DNA from: Paenibacillus agilis
GTDB taxonomy: Bacteria; Bacillota; Bacilli; Paenibacillales; Paenibacillaceae
Reading direction: 5' to 3'
NCBI RefSeq assembly: GCF_007786455.1
Contig: NZ_VNJK01000004.1
Span: 1-64,000, forward strand
Length of the DNA stretch: 64,000 nt
In this document: positions 8,448 through 17,021 of the stretch, piece by piece
Numbering within the stretch: the stretch's first letter is position 1
Layout: every line of letters starts with the position of its first letter
Notes under the pieces: model-generated
Databases searched by the model: none
What the model saw: the letters and a program-made list of their open reading frames with translations, nothing else
What the model was told of the DNA's origin: nothing
Program-made: the position numbers and the translations under genes

Positions 8448-9057
8448 TCATGAAATGGTGCGTATAGGCTTAGCTGCTGTATTAAGCACGGAAGACGGGA
8501 TTGAGGTCGTCGGTGAAGCGGGTAACGGTATGGATGGTATACGCTTAGCCCAAGAGTATAAGCCAGATGTCGTACTGATGGACTTAGTTATGGATGGTAT
8601 GGATGGTATTGAGACGACGCGCAAGCTGCTGCAGTTATATCCTGACTGCAAAGTAATTGTGCTTACTAGTTATCTTGATGATGAGAAGATGTATCCCGTA
8701 ATTGAAGCAGGGGCATTCAGCTATTTGTTGAAGACGTCGCGTGCAAACGAGGTTGCGGATGCGATTCGAGCAGCAGCACGTGGTCAATCTGTACTTGAAT
8801 CGCAAGTGGCCTCCAAGATGATGAATCGTTTCCGCCAGCCTAAGCAAGCGCAAGCTGCTCATGAGCAGTTGACGGATCGTGAGATGGAAGTAATGCGATT
8901 GCTTTCCCAAGGCAAATCGAATCAAGATATTGCTGACGAGCTCTTTATAGGCGTAAAGACCGTTAAGTTCCATGTAACGAATATTTTAGCTAAGCTGGAA
9001 GTAGAAGATCGCACGCAAGCAGCGATATACGCATATAAGAATGGATTAGCTGAATAA
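8386..9057 (+). CDS. liaR: LiaR-like response regulator (NarL/LuxR type)
   Basis: This regulator of about 223 residues has a receiver domain with acidic pocket DD at 20-21 and phospho-acceptor Asp66 in PDVVLMDLVMDG. A C-terminal LuxR-type helix-turn-helix (about 157-205, TDREMEVMRLLSQGKSN) follows. The start is uncertain. The strong site ggaaggagg at 8365-8373 is 12 bases from the ATG at 8386 and only 3 from a TTG at 8377. The gene overlaps the end of liaS by about 60 bases, so the two are translationally coupled. Confidence 0.92.
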   Translation: MAMETTDMERSENIRVLLVDDHEMVRIGLAAVLSTEDGIEVVGEAGNGMDGIRLAQEYKPDVVLMDLVMDGMDGIETTRKLLQLYPDCKVIVLTSYLDDEKMYPVIEAGAFSYLLKTSRANEVADAIRAAARGQSVLESQVASKMMNRFRQPKQAQAAHEQLTDREMEVMRLLSQGKSNQDIADELFIGVKTVKFHVTNILAKLEVEDRTQAAIYAYKNGLAE

Positions 9058-9066
9058 TGACATAAT

Positions 9067-9101
9067 GAACAGCCCGACGACATAATGCCGTCGGGCTGTT
9101 C
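9067..9101 (+). terminator. Hairpin behind liaR
   Basis: A 13-bp stem (gaacagcccgacg with cgtcgggctgttc) and a 9-base loop follow the liaR stop. The T-run behind it is poor, so termination may be incomplete. Confidence 0.65.
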
Positions 9102-9206
9102 TATTGCTGCAGCTTCTTTTGACGGCTGAATGTACATATTGCAGATTCATTATAAAAATAGAAGAAACAGGAACGCAATGGCAGCTAAGTCAAATCCAAA
9201 TGCTCC

Positions 9207-9620
9207 TCAATATGGAGGATAGGGATAAGGTGGAGGGAATCCTCCAGGTTCTAGTCCGGGGTAATTATTAGGATATGGATCACCATACGGGTTACCGTCA
9301 TAGGGATTAACAACTTGATTATCAGAATTAGGATGAAAGTCAGCTTCTAATGCAGTTTTTCCTTTTGCTCTTTTCTTTTTATGTGAAAGGCTCATATTCT
9401 TTTTATGTGTATGATCGGATTTCGCTTTCGTTTGGGGGGCCGTCAGGATAGGGATATTGCTGTGAGATTGAGCATGATATGGGTTGTCGTTTAAGATCAA
9501 TTTGCCTTCTTCACAAGAGCTAAGTCGTCCCATATAACGCCTGCCGTCTTTTGTAACGACGCAAACGGGCCGTCCACAAAACTTTTTTATTTCATTTTCT
9601 TCCACCTGAATCGGTAACAT
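9207..9620 (-). CDS. Small protein with Sm-like N-terminus and Pro/Tyr/Gly-rich tail
   Basis: This 137-residue protein was not recognised by name. Residues about 12-46 (CGRPVCVVTKDGRRYMGRLS, then KLILND) have the strand pattern of an Sm/LSM-like barrel. Residues 65-90 are Lys-rich, and residues 105-137 are a Pro/Tyr/Gly/Asn-rich tail (PPPYPYPPY) like those of spore-coat proteins. The start follows aaaggaggaactttac. It is convergent with liaR and divergent from the YwmB-like gene. A spore-coat or surface role is only a guess from the tail. Confidence 0.7.
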   Translation of the reverse strand: MLPIQVEENEIKKFCGRPVCVVTKDGRRYMGRLSSCEEGKLILNDNPYHAQSHSNIPILTAPQTKAKSDHTHKKNMSLSHKKKRAKGKTALEADFHPNSDNQVVNPYDGNPYGDPYPNNYPGLEPGGFPPPYPYPPY

Positions 9621-9735
9621 GTAAAGTTCCTCCTTTCAAATACAGTACAAAGGTAGTTTATTCGGGGATAGGTAAATGTGTATAGACGATTACCTAGATC
9701 TATATTTTCTATGTAATAAGGAGGAGCGAAGCTGA

Positions 9736-10539
9736 ATGAGTAATCGAACAAGCTGGTCATTCGGAGTAAGTGGTGGAGTAATTGTAATGCTGGTCGCTAT
9801 CATGGTTCTAATCGGTATAAAAGATAGTGTGCTGCTGAGCAATGATTCAGGCCATATAGAGTTGAACGAAGCTGGGGATGCTGCACAACTTTCTATTACA
9901 GAGCGGGTCAACAAGCTGTGGGAGCTTGCGCAATATAGCGGTGGGGCAGGCTTTGAAACGAAGATGATTATGCAGGGGAATTATCTGATTACTGCTGCGG
10001 ATTGGAAGCAAGAAGCAATGAAATGGAAAGAGAGTATACGTGTTAGAACACCATTCGTTGCTAGAGAGGAGCGGGGAATGGAGGTACTGCGATCGACTTT
10101 TCAAGGGCCAAATTGGGAAAGGGAAATACTTGTATTTGCTGAACAAGACGGAAGGTTGTACTTTACCATTCACTTAACCGGAGTAGAGCTGAGCGGCAAG
10201 GATCATATTGTAGCAGAAGGGGAAAATATGCATAAGGCGCTTCAAGCCAATAATTTCTCTGTGCAATGGAATAGTGAAATACGCACAAAGGTAGTGGGAA
10301 CGCTAGATGGTGTATGGGATCGGATGGCACAAAAGATGCAGCTGCTTGGGCGTGTTAAGCCACTAGATCATTATGAAGACAATGGTACTCGCAGTGTATC
10401 GTATGAGACGGATTATATGGGGGAAGGTATAAAGATGAAGTCTGGTGTCGCTAATTTGCAAATGGCTGTACATGAGCTGCGTGCCGAAGGGATAACGAGA
10501 CTTACGGTAGGTACTCCATTAATTGCCGGTGAATATTAA
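9736..10539 (+). CDS. YwmB-family exported protein
   Basis: This 267-residue protein has one N-terminal membrane anchor or signal segment (about 10-30), then an extracellular domain. The C-terminus reads RLTVGTPLIAGEY, which matches the conserved VGTPI...EY ending that I recall for YwmB proteins (TATA-box-binding-like fold, function unknown). The start lies behind taaggaggagcgaagctga. In Bacillus ywmB sits beside murAA and spoIID; here the downstream gene is zwf, so this may be a relocated or second copy. The family call is moderate. Confidence 0.6.
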   Translation: MSNRTSWSFGVSGGVIVMLVAIMVLIGIKDSVLLSNDSGHIELNEAGDAAQLSITERVNKLWELAQYSGGAGFETKMIMQGNYLITAADWKQEAMKWKESIRVRTPFVAREERGMEVLRSTFQGPNWEREILVFAEQDGRLYFTIHLTGVELSGKDHIVAEGENMHKALQANNFSVQWNSEIRTKVVGTLDGVWDRMAQKMQLLGRVKPLDHYEDNGTRSVSYETDYMGEGIKMKSGVANLQMAVHELRAEGITRLTVGTPLIAGEY

Positions 10540-10661
10540 AGTGAATTATTAAAGTCGATATACTAGGAAATATGGAATAGATGAATGTTATATGCTAAAA
10601 TGGCATCACATTCGAATTTAACAGAAGGTTTACATACACGAGTGTTAAGGAATGGAGAGAG

Positions 10662-12203
10662 ATGACAGAGATGAACAATCAAGAGACCATGCTGGCTGAA
10701 GGTGCTATATTTTATATTTTCGGCGCTACAGGTGATTTGGCCCGCCGGAAGCTGTTCCCTGCCATTTACAGCTTGTACCGTGAGGACAAGCTTGGTAAGA
10801 ACTTTGCTGTTGTTGGTTTAGCTCGCCGTCCTCGTACGCAAGAGCAATTCCGTGAGGATGTACGTGCAGCAATTGATGAGTTTTGTCGCTATGATGTACA
10901 GCAGGATGAAGATTGGAATGAGTTTGCCAAGCATTTCGAATATAAACCACTCGACATTAACAATGTTGATGGATTCCGTGAATTGCAGCAGCACTCCCAA
11001 CAGTTGGAGCATGAATTCCATATCCCTGGCAATCGTCTGTTCTACTTAGCATTGGCACCAGAGCTGTTTGGTGCAGTGTCATACAATTTGCGTGACGGTG
11101 GCTTGTTGGATACGAAAGGTTGGTCACGACTTGTGATTGAAAAGCCTTTTGGATATGATTTGGAATCTGCTAAACAATTGAATGAAGAGCTTCGTTCTGT
11201 GTTTAATGAAGATCAAATTTATCGTATTGATCACTATCTAGGCAAAGAGATGGTTCAAAATATTGAAGTGATTCGTTTCGCTAATGCGTTCTTTGAGCCT
11301 TTGTGGAACAACAAACATATTGCTAATGTGCAAATTTCGTTATCCGAAACGGTTGGTGTTGAAGAGCGTGGAGGCTATTACGATCAAGCGGGTGCATTGC
11401 GAGATATGGCTCAGAACCATATGCTGCAAATGCTCACAATGATTGCGATGGAACCGCCAAGCCGCTTGCATCCTGAAGATATTCGGGATGAAAAGGTGAA
11501 AGTTCTTCGTTCCTTGCGGACCTACGAGTCTGATGAAGAGGTAGTTGGCAATGTTGTCCGTGGACAATATTCTGCTGGATCATTGAAAGGCAAAGACTTG
11601 CCAGGTTATCGTGAAGAAGACAAAGTAAATCCAGAGTCGACAACGGAAACTTATTTGGGTGCTCGCGTCTATGTAGATAATTTCCGCTGGGCAGGAGTGC
11701 CGTTCTATATCCGTACAGGCAAGCGTTTGCCAGTAAAGACAACGGAAGTTGTTGTAGAATTTAAGAGCATTCCATCTAGAGTGTATTTGAGCTCCAAGCA
11801 TAATCTGGAGCCGAATTTGCTCGTTATCCGCGTTAATCCAATGGAAGGCATCTATGTTCGAATCAACGGGAAGAAGCCTGGCTCAGAAGGTGGAGTTCAG
11901 CCGCTTGCGATGGACTTCTGTCAGAGCAGCATTGTTGGAATCAATACGCCAGAGGCATATGAGCGTCTGATCTTTGATGCAGCGCGCGGCGATTCTACGT
12001 ACTTCACTCGATGGGATGAAGTATCGGAGGCATGGGCGTTCGTAGATCGCATTGCTCAAGCTTGGAAAAATACGAGCGAGGACCTTCATTTCTATCCTGC
12101 AGGCTCATGGGGACCAGAGCGTGCTAATGAATTGTTAGCTGAAGATGGCTTCCATTGGTGGCCAGTAAATGGGCAAGAAGAAGATACGGTTGTTTGGAAA
12201 TAA
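10662..12203 (+). CDS. zwf: Glucose-6-phosphate 1-dehydrogenase
   Basis: This 513-residue cytoplasmic enzyme oxidises glucose-6-phosphate to 6-phosphogluconolactone with reduction of NADP, the entry step of the oxidative pentose phosphate pathway. It has the nucleotide-binding motif GATGDLARRKL near residue 20 and the active-site signature RIDHYLGKE near residue 190. Full family length is present. The ATG at 10662 follows ggaatggagagag. The downstream cyclase gene starts 23 bases after the stop behind its own strong ribosome-binding site, so the two may be co-transcribed. Confidence 0.97.
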   Translation: MTEMNNQETMLAEGAIFYIFGATGDLARRKLFPAIYSLYREDKLGKNFAVVGLARRPRTQEQFREDVRAAIDEFCRYDVQQDEDWNEFAKHFEYKPLDINNVDGFRELQQHSQQLEHEFHIPGNRLFYLALAPELFGAVSYNLRDGGLLDTKGWSRLVIEKPFGYDLESAKQLNEELRSVFNEDQIYRIDHYLGKEMVQNIEVIRFANAFFEPLWNNKHIANVQISLSETVGVEERGGYYDQAGALRDMAQNHMLQMLTMIAMEPPSRLHPEDIRDEKVKVLRSLRTYESDEEVVGNVVRGQYSAGSLKGKDLPGYREEDKVNPESTTETYLGARVYVDNFRWAGVPFYIRTGKRLPVKTTEVVVEFKSIPSRVYLSSKHNLEPNLLVIRVNPMEGIYVRINGKKPGSEGGVQPLAMDFCQSSIVGINTPEAYERLIFDAARGDSTYFTRWDEVSEAWAFVDRIAQAWKNTSEDLHFYPAGSWGPERANELLAEDGFHWWPVNGQEEDTVVWK

Positions 12204-12226
12204 GCAACCAGGGGAGGTTACTAACG

Positions 12227-12850
12227 ATGTTTAAAATTTATGATATTTCCATGACGATAGATGAGAACGTACAAGTATACAAAAACAAAGAAGAGAAAAA
12301 GCCGATTATTCGTAACGTGCAAAATTTCTCGAATGCAAAAGCTTACGAGTCTCGCATTGATATTGATGTGCATTGCGGTACGCATGTCGATGCACCGCTT
12401 CACATGATTGAGAACGGTGAAACGATTGAAACGATCGGCTTGGACAAGCTGGTTGGTAATGCGCGTGTTGTTGATTTAACACACGTAGAAGGCGGTATTG
12501 GTCGTAAGGATTTGGAGCCGTTTGGGCTTCAGCGTGGCGACTGGGTATTGTTGAAAACTCGCAACTCCTTGTCCGAAGAGTTTGATTTCGAGTTCGTTTA
12601 TCTTGCTGAAGATGGCGCGCAGTACTTGATTGAGCTAGGCGTAACAGGTGTTGGTACAGACGGTCTTGGTATCGAGCGTGCACAGCCTGAATATACGACA
12701 CATCGTCCGTTGTTCAACAATAACGTAATTATTGTTGAAGGTTTGCGCCTTAAAGAGGTAGAGCAAGGCACATACTTCATGGTCATTGCACCATTGAAGC
12801 TGACAGGCATTGAAGCTGCTCCAGCACGAGCGCTCTTGATCGGTAAATAA
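12227..12850 (+). CDS. Cyclase/arylformamidase-family metal-dependent hydrolase (KynB type)
   Basis: This 207-residue protein carries the family's metal-binding signature HCGTHVDAPLH (about residues 47-57) and a second conserved stretch, GVTGVGTDGLGIE (about 141-153). Members hydrolyse cyclic or N-formyl amide bonds; KynB removes formate from N-formylkynurenine. No other kynurenine genes are nearby, so the substrate is open. The start at 12227 follows aggggaggttactaacg. A strong terminator follows directly, so it closes the zwf unit. Confidence 0.88.
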   Translation: MFKIYDISMTIDENVQVYKNKEEKKPIIRNVQNFSNAKAYESRIDIDVHCGTHVDAPLHMIENGETIETIGLDKLVGNARVVDLTHVEGGIGRKDLEPFGLQRGDWVLLKTRNSLSEEFDFEFVYLAEDGAQYLIELGVTGVGTDGLGIERAQPEYTTHRPLFNNNVIIVEGLRLKEVEQGTYFMVIAPLKLTGIEAAPARALLIGK

Positions 12851-12866
12851 GCCCATAGTTACTTTT

Positions 12867-12899
12867 CACCCCCTGCGGATGTTCGCAGGGGGTGTTTTT
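12867..12899 (+). terminator. Intrinsic terminator behind the cyclase gene
   Basis: An 11-bp GC-rich stem (caccccctgcg with cgcagggggtg), a 6-base loop and a T-run. Confidence 0.95.
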
Positions 12900-13172
12900 G
12901 CATATATACGCGAAAATGAAAGTTGCAGGTGATTCATCTAGAAGAAAGAAGAGCGGGAGGGGGGACCAGACCAGTTCTACCAGTTCGCTATACGGCAGCA
13001 GTTAAGGTGGAAAAGAGTAAAGAAAGTTATAGCTATTTGGATGTAGGCAGTGGAAGAGACACAGTGTGCAGTTTACGCTTTCTATTCGTACAGGTAAACA
13101 TGTGAACAATATAGCATGCTATGTAAAAATTCACAAAACTTTAATTCCTATCGAATAACTAGGAAAAAATCC
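12900..13172. other. Intergenic region without a recognised gene
   Basis: A short open frame at 12923-13105 has no convincing ribosome-binding site, and its translation looks like no known protein. I see no RNA structure I can name. The promoter of the peptide transporter operon starts at its right edge. Confidence 0.5.
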
Positions 13173-13200
13173 TTGTCATTTTTCAAAACCTTGATATACT
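13173..13200 (+). promoter_or_regulatory. Sigma-A type promoter of the oligopeptide transporter operon
   Basis: A -35 box TTGTCA and a -10 box TATACT are separated by 16 bases. Transcription would start near 13207, giving a leader of about 98 bases that contains a terminator-like hairpin at 13262-13285. Confidence 0.65.
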
Positions 13201-13261
13201 TATTTTTAACGAGGGCTTAGTTAATTTTAACATATAGCTGAGCTGTAATTGAATGGAATTG

Positions 13262-13285
13262 ATGAACGTATGCGTTCATTTTTTA
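13262..13285 (+). terminator. Terminator-like hairpin in the leader of the peptide transporter operon
   Basis: A 7-bp stem (atgaacg with cgttcat) with loop tatg is followed by seven T, 20 bases before the oppA-like start codon. It may be a weak attenuator or simply slow transcription. Confidence 0.5.
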
Positions 13286-13304
13286 TCTGGAGAGGGGAAA
13301 CGCA

Positions 13305-14894
13305 ATGAAGAAGAAATTGTTATCGTTAACAGCGTTATTAACATTAGTAACTGTAATCGTTACTGCATGCGGTGGAAGTGCACCTGCGAGCAACTCTCCA
13401 ACTGCAACTACTACTGGTCAAGCACAAGCTGGAGGCCAATTAATCGTAGCCGTGCAGGAAGATCCACGGGTATTGAATCCTGTGTATGCAGGTGACCGTG
13501 TAACATTGACGATTAATCAGTCATTGTTCTCGCATTTATATACGTACAACAATGGTGAGAAAAAGTTCGTGTTGGCTGAAAGCCTGACACCGTCTGCCGA
13601 CAACTTAACGTATACGTTAAAGCTGCGCAAAGGATTGACTTGGCATGATGGTAAGCCAATAACTGCGGACGATGTAGTATTCACAATGGAAAGTGTACTC
13701 GATGAAAAACAGCACAGCTCTGACCGTGCGAACTTTATTTTCAATGGAACGCCACTGCAAGTAAAAAAGGTAGATGAACTGACAGTAGAGTTCAAGCTTC
13801 CGCAAGCATCTGCTGCATTTGAAGGCGTGTTGGCTGGATTCATTCCGATTCCGAAGCATGTTTTTGAGGGAGAAGCAGACCTAGAGAAGAGCAAGAAAAA
13901 TGAAAAGCCAATCGGTTCTGGTCCTTTCAAATTTAAAGAATATCGTGCTGGTGAGTATGTAACGCTTGAGCGTTTCGATAACTATTTTGCAGGCAAGCCT
14001 AAGCTGGATACAGTGACGTATCGTATTGCAAAAGATCCAAATGCGGCTAATATGGCTTTGCAAAATGGTGAATTGCAAATGCGCAAAATTGATGCGGTTG
14101 ATCACAACAAGTTAAACAGCACGAATCGTTTTAATATGGTTACGTACCCAGAAGGCCGTCTTAACTATTTGGCATTTAACTTGAATGTTGATGTCTTGAA
14201 GAAGAAAGAAGTTCGACAAGCTATCGCTTATGCATTGGATCGTAAAGAGCTGATTACAGCAACGTATTTATCCGAAGAGTTCGCGAAACCAGCAGCTTCT
14301 ATTTTCACGCCAGACACGATGTACCATACATCTGAAGTAGAAACGTATGAGCACAATGTGGACCGTGCAAAAGAATTGCTAACGCAAGCTGGAGTGAGCA
14401 ACTTGAAGCTTCGTCTAGCTTACGTAAATACGAACAAAGCTCATGAGACACAAGCGTTGTATGTACAGCAGAAGTTAGGGGAGATCGGTATTACCGTAGA
14501 ATTGATGGCCTTGGATTCAGGAGCGTTTGGCAACATGTCCTTGGATATGAACAATACGGCATATGATTTATCCTTTGGTGGTTACATTATGGGGCATGAG
14601 CCAGATGGTTATAAGTCCTTGTACTTGAGTGATGCAGCTTATAACTATTCACATTACAAAAATCCAGAGTTCGATGCTTTGTGGAACCAAGCAGCTGTAG
14701 AGATGGATCCAGCGAAGCGCGGAGAACTTTACAAGCAAATTCAACAAACTGTAGCGAATGAAATGACGATTTATCCAATTGCTTATGACAATGCGATTAT
14801 TGCAGTTGATAAGAAATTTGGCGGATTGCAAGAAGCTGGTCCGAAGCCAGTCGTTATGTTCGAAGACTTGTCCAAAGTATTTATTCAACAGTAG
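13305..14894 (+). CDS. Oligopeptide ABC transporter substrate-binding lipoprotein
   Basis: This 529-residue solute-binding protein of the OppA/DppA family (SBP_bac_5) has a lipoprotein signal with lipobox VTAC and Cys22. A Ser/Thr/Ala-rich linker and the conserved RKGLTWHDGKPITADDV segment (about 106-122) follow. It captures peptides outside the membrane and hands them to the permease encoded next. The start at 13305 follows ggagaggggaaacgca. A hairpin separates it from the permease gene, a common way to express the binding protein in excess. The substrate cannot be read from the sequence. Confidence 0.93.
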   Translation: MKKKLLSLTALLTLVTVIVTACGGSAPASNSPTATTTGQAQAGGQLIVAVQEDPRVLNPVYAGDRVTLTINQSLFSHLYTYNNGEKKFVLAESLTPSADNLTYTLKLRKGLTWHDGKPITADDVVFTMESVLDEKQHSSDRANFIFNGTPLQVKKVDELTVEFKLPQASAAFEGVLAGFIPIPKHVFEGEADLEKSKKNEKPIGSGPFKFKEYRAGEYVTLERFDNYFAGKPKLDTVTYRIAKDPNAANMALQNGELQMRKIDAVDHNKLNSTNRFNMVTYPEGRLNYLAFNLNVDVLKKKEVRQAIAYALDRKELITATYLSEEFAKPAASIFTPDTMYHTSEVETYEHNVDRAKELLTQAGVSNLKLRLAYVNTNKAHETQALYVQQKLGEIGITVELMALDSGAFGNMSLDMNNTAYDLSFGGYIMGHEPDGYKSLYLSDAAYNYSHYKNPEFDALWNQAAVEMDPAKRGELYKQIQQTVANEMTIYPIAYDNAIIAVDKKFGGLQEAGPKPVVMFEDLSKVFIQQ

Positions 14895-14953
14895 TAGTAA
14901 TTCAAACGAATTGAGTTAATATCATTCTCAACAATTGAACTAACACAATGATG

Positions 14954-14977
14954 AGCGCTGGCAATTTTGCCGGCGCT
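14954..14977 (+). other. Hairpin between the binding-protein gene and the first permease gene
   Basis: An 11-bp stem (agcgctggcaa with ttgccggcgct, one G-T pair) on a very short loop, without a T-run. It probably protects the 3' end of the binding-protein mRNA or slows read-through. Confidence 0.6.
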
Positions 14978-14998
14978 CCCTTATGGAGGGAACTCCCT

Positions 14999-15949
14999 GT
15001 GCACAAATATATTTTACGGCGTATTTTACAGGCGATACCGCTCTTGATCGTCATTTCGATCGTATCTTTTGCACTCATTAAACTTGCTCCTGGTGATCCA
15101 GTAAGCTCGTTCGTTACTCCTGATATGAGTCCAGAAGATGTGGAGCGTATCCGTCAGAACATGGGGCTGGATCAGCCTATTTATGTGCAATATTGGCATT
15201 GGCTTGTAAACATGTTATCAGGTGATTGGGGCTACTCCTTAGTAAACCATCGTCCTGTGTTGACACTCATTATGGAGCGTCTCCCTGCGACTATTGGTTT
15301 GATGGGATCAGCTCTCTTTTTGTCATTACTCATCTCTGTACCATTAAGTATGTATGCGGCTGCTCGTAAAAATAAGGCTGCAGACAAGGTGCTAAGCCTG
15401 ATTTCATACATCGGGATTTCGATTCCGAGCTTCTGGTTCGGTATTATGCTTATTTATTTATTCGCGGTTAAGCTGCAATGGCTGCCGAGCATGGGGATGC
15501 GGACAATCGGGGTGAATTCGTTCTTGGATGTTGTGAAGCATGGTATTTTACCATGCACGGTACTCGTATTTATGAACGTTTCTGTGTATATGCGGTACAT
15601 TCGTTCACAGACGATTAGTCAGCTTGAGGAAGATTACGTACAAATTCAGTATGCGTATGGATCAACTACAGGTACGGTATTGGTACGACATGTGCTTAAA
15701 AATACGCTGCTGCCTGTCATCACCATTTTCGGAATGTCATTCCCAGAATTAATAGCGGGCGCGTTCATTACAGAATCGGTATTCTCGTGGCCAGGCATGG
15801 GTGCATTAGGAATTACATCCGTATTTGCACTCGATTACCCCGTCATTATGGGGATTACGATGATATCGTCAGTGATGCTTGTGATCGGGAATTTGCTGGC
15901 GGATATTTTGTATGGGATCGTCGATCCACGAATTAAAACGATGAAGTAA
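14999..15949 (+). CDS. Oligopeptide ABC transporter permease (OppB/DppB type)
   Basis: This 316-residue inner-membrane permease has six predicted helices. The N-terminus (KYILRRILQAIPLLIVIS) is typical of OppB/DppB, and the conserved loop that contacts the ATPase (around 220-240) is present. I chose the GTG at 14999, which follows atggagggaactccct. The in-frame ATG at 14948 would place the intergenic hairpin inside the protein and has no binding site. It pairs with the OppC-like protein encoded 15 bases downstream. Confidence 0.93.
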   Translation: MHKYILRRILQAIPLLIVISIVSFALIKLAPGDPVSSFVTPDMSPEDVERIRQNMGLDQPIYVQYWHWLVNMLSGDWGYSLVNHRPVLTLIMERLPATIGLMGSALFLSLLISVPLSMYAAARKNKAADKVLSLISYIGISIPSFWFGIMLIYLFAVKLQWLPSMGMRTIGVNSFLDVVKHGILPCTVLVFMNVSVYMRYIRSQTISQLEEDYVQIQYAYGSTTGTVLVRHVLKNTLLPVITIFGMSFPELIAGAFITESVFSWPGMGALGITSVFALDYPVIMGITMISSVMLVIGNLLADILYGIVDPRIKTMK

Positions 15950-15963
15950 TGAGGTGAGCAAAA

Positions 15964-16809
15964 ATGAATGCACTGAAGTTGCGCCAAGTGGTTGCACAGT
16001 TTAAACATCAGAAATTGGCTATCGCAGCACTCGTTGTGCTGCTTGTGTTCACCTTGGCTTCGATATTTGCCTTTTTGTCCCCGTATGATCCGAACAAGCT
16101 GGTCGTAACGGAAAGGTTGCAATCGCCAAGCGCGACACATTGGTTCGGCACTGATGATCACGGACGAGATTATTTATCTCGTGCCTTGTATGGTGGTCGT
16201 GTTTCCCTTAGTGTTGGATTCCTCTCCATGATTATTGCGGTGGGGATTGGCACAACCGTAGGAACGATTAGTGGTTATTTTGGCGGCTGGGTAGATAATG
16301 TGCTGATGCGTATGGTCGATGTGTTGATGTCGATCCCGTCCTTTTTCTTAATGCTTATTTTGAATGCGTATTTGAAGCCGGGCATTACGACGATTATCGT
16401 CATTATCGGGATGCTCAGTTGGATGAATATTGCGCGTATTGTACGGGCTGAAACGCTGTCTGTGAAGGAGCGGGAATATGTCTTGTACGCGCGTGTGTCA
16501 GGTCAAAGTACATTTAACATCATTGTGAAGCATATTGTGCCGAGCATGATGCCAACGATTATTGTGGCGGCGACGATCTCGATTGCTTCTTCCATTATGA
16601 TGGAATCATCACTCAGCTTCCTTGGGCTAGGGATTCAACCGCCGAATTCATCTTGGGGAAGTATGTTGAACAGTGCGCAAGGATATATCGGAGATGCGCC
16701 TTATATGGCGTTGTTCCCAGGTTTCTTGATATTGTTGACGGTACTGTCGTTCAACTTCCTAGGGGATGTATTGCGAACAGCGTTTGAACCAAAAGCAAAC
16801 CGCAAATAG
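15964..16809 (+). CDS. Oligopeptide ABC transporter permease (OppC/DppC type)
   Basis: This 281-residue permease has the short cytoplasmic N-terminus of DppC proteins, a first helix at about 19-40, and the OppC_N-type signature HWFGTDDHGRD near residues 60-70. The binding-protein-dependent transport domain with five further helices follows. The start lies behind gaggtgagcaaa. It forms the membrane channel together with the preceding gene product. The ATPase genes follow after about 210 bases. Confidence 0.94.
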   Translation: MNALKLRQVVAQFKHQKLAIAALVVLLVFTLASIFAFLSPYDPNKLVVTERLQSPSATHWFGTDDHGRDYLSRALYGGRVSLSVGFLSMIIAVGIGTTVGTISGYFGGWVDNVLMRMVDVLMSIPSFFLMLILNAYLKPGITTIIVIIGMLSWMNIARIVRAETLSVKEREYVLYARVSGQSTFNIIVKHIVPSMMPTIIVAATISIASSIMMESSLSFLGLGIQPPNSSWGSMLNSAQGYIGDAPYMALFPGFLILLTVLSFNFLGDVLRTAFEPKANRK

Positions 16810-17021
16810 GTTAGACATAGCACAAGTTTTAGGATGACTTAAGGATTCAAGAGTTTTTTTGAAAATTATCTGAGTGGTTCGCAGAAGTGTTTGCAGCAGT
16901 TATTGTGAGTTGGATGAAAAGAAATGAAGTTTTTTATTATATAAAATTTTTGATGTTAGCTTTTGATAATAGAAGATGTATTTTATGGAAGAAGACGATA
17001 TAAGACTACGGGGTGAGTCCT

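Noticed and set aside
12923-13105. A 60-codon open frame before the peptide transporter operon
   Set aside because: No convincing ribosome-binding site, and the translation is basic and without a recognisable pattern.
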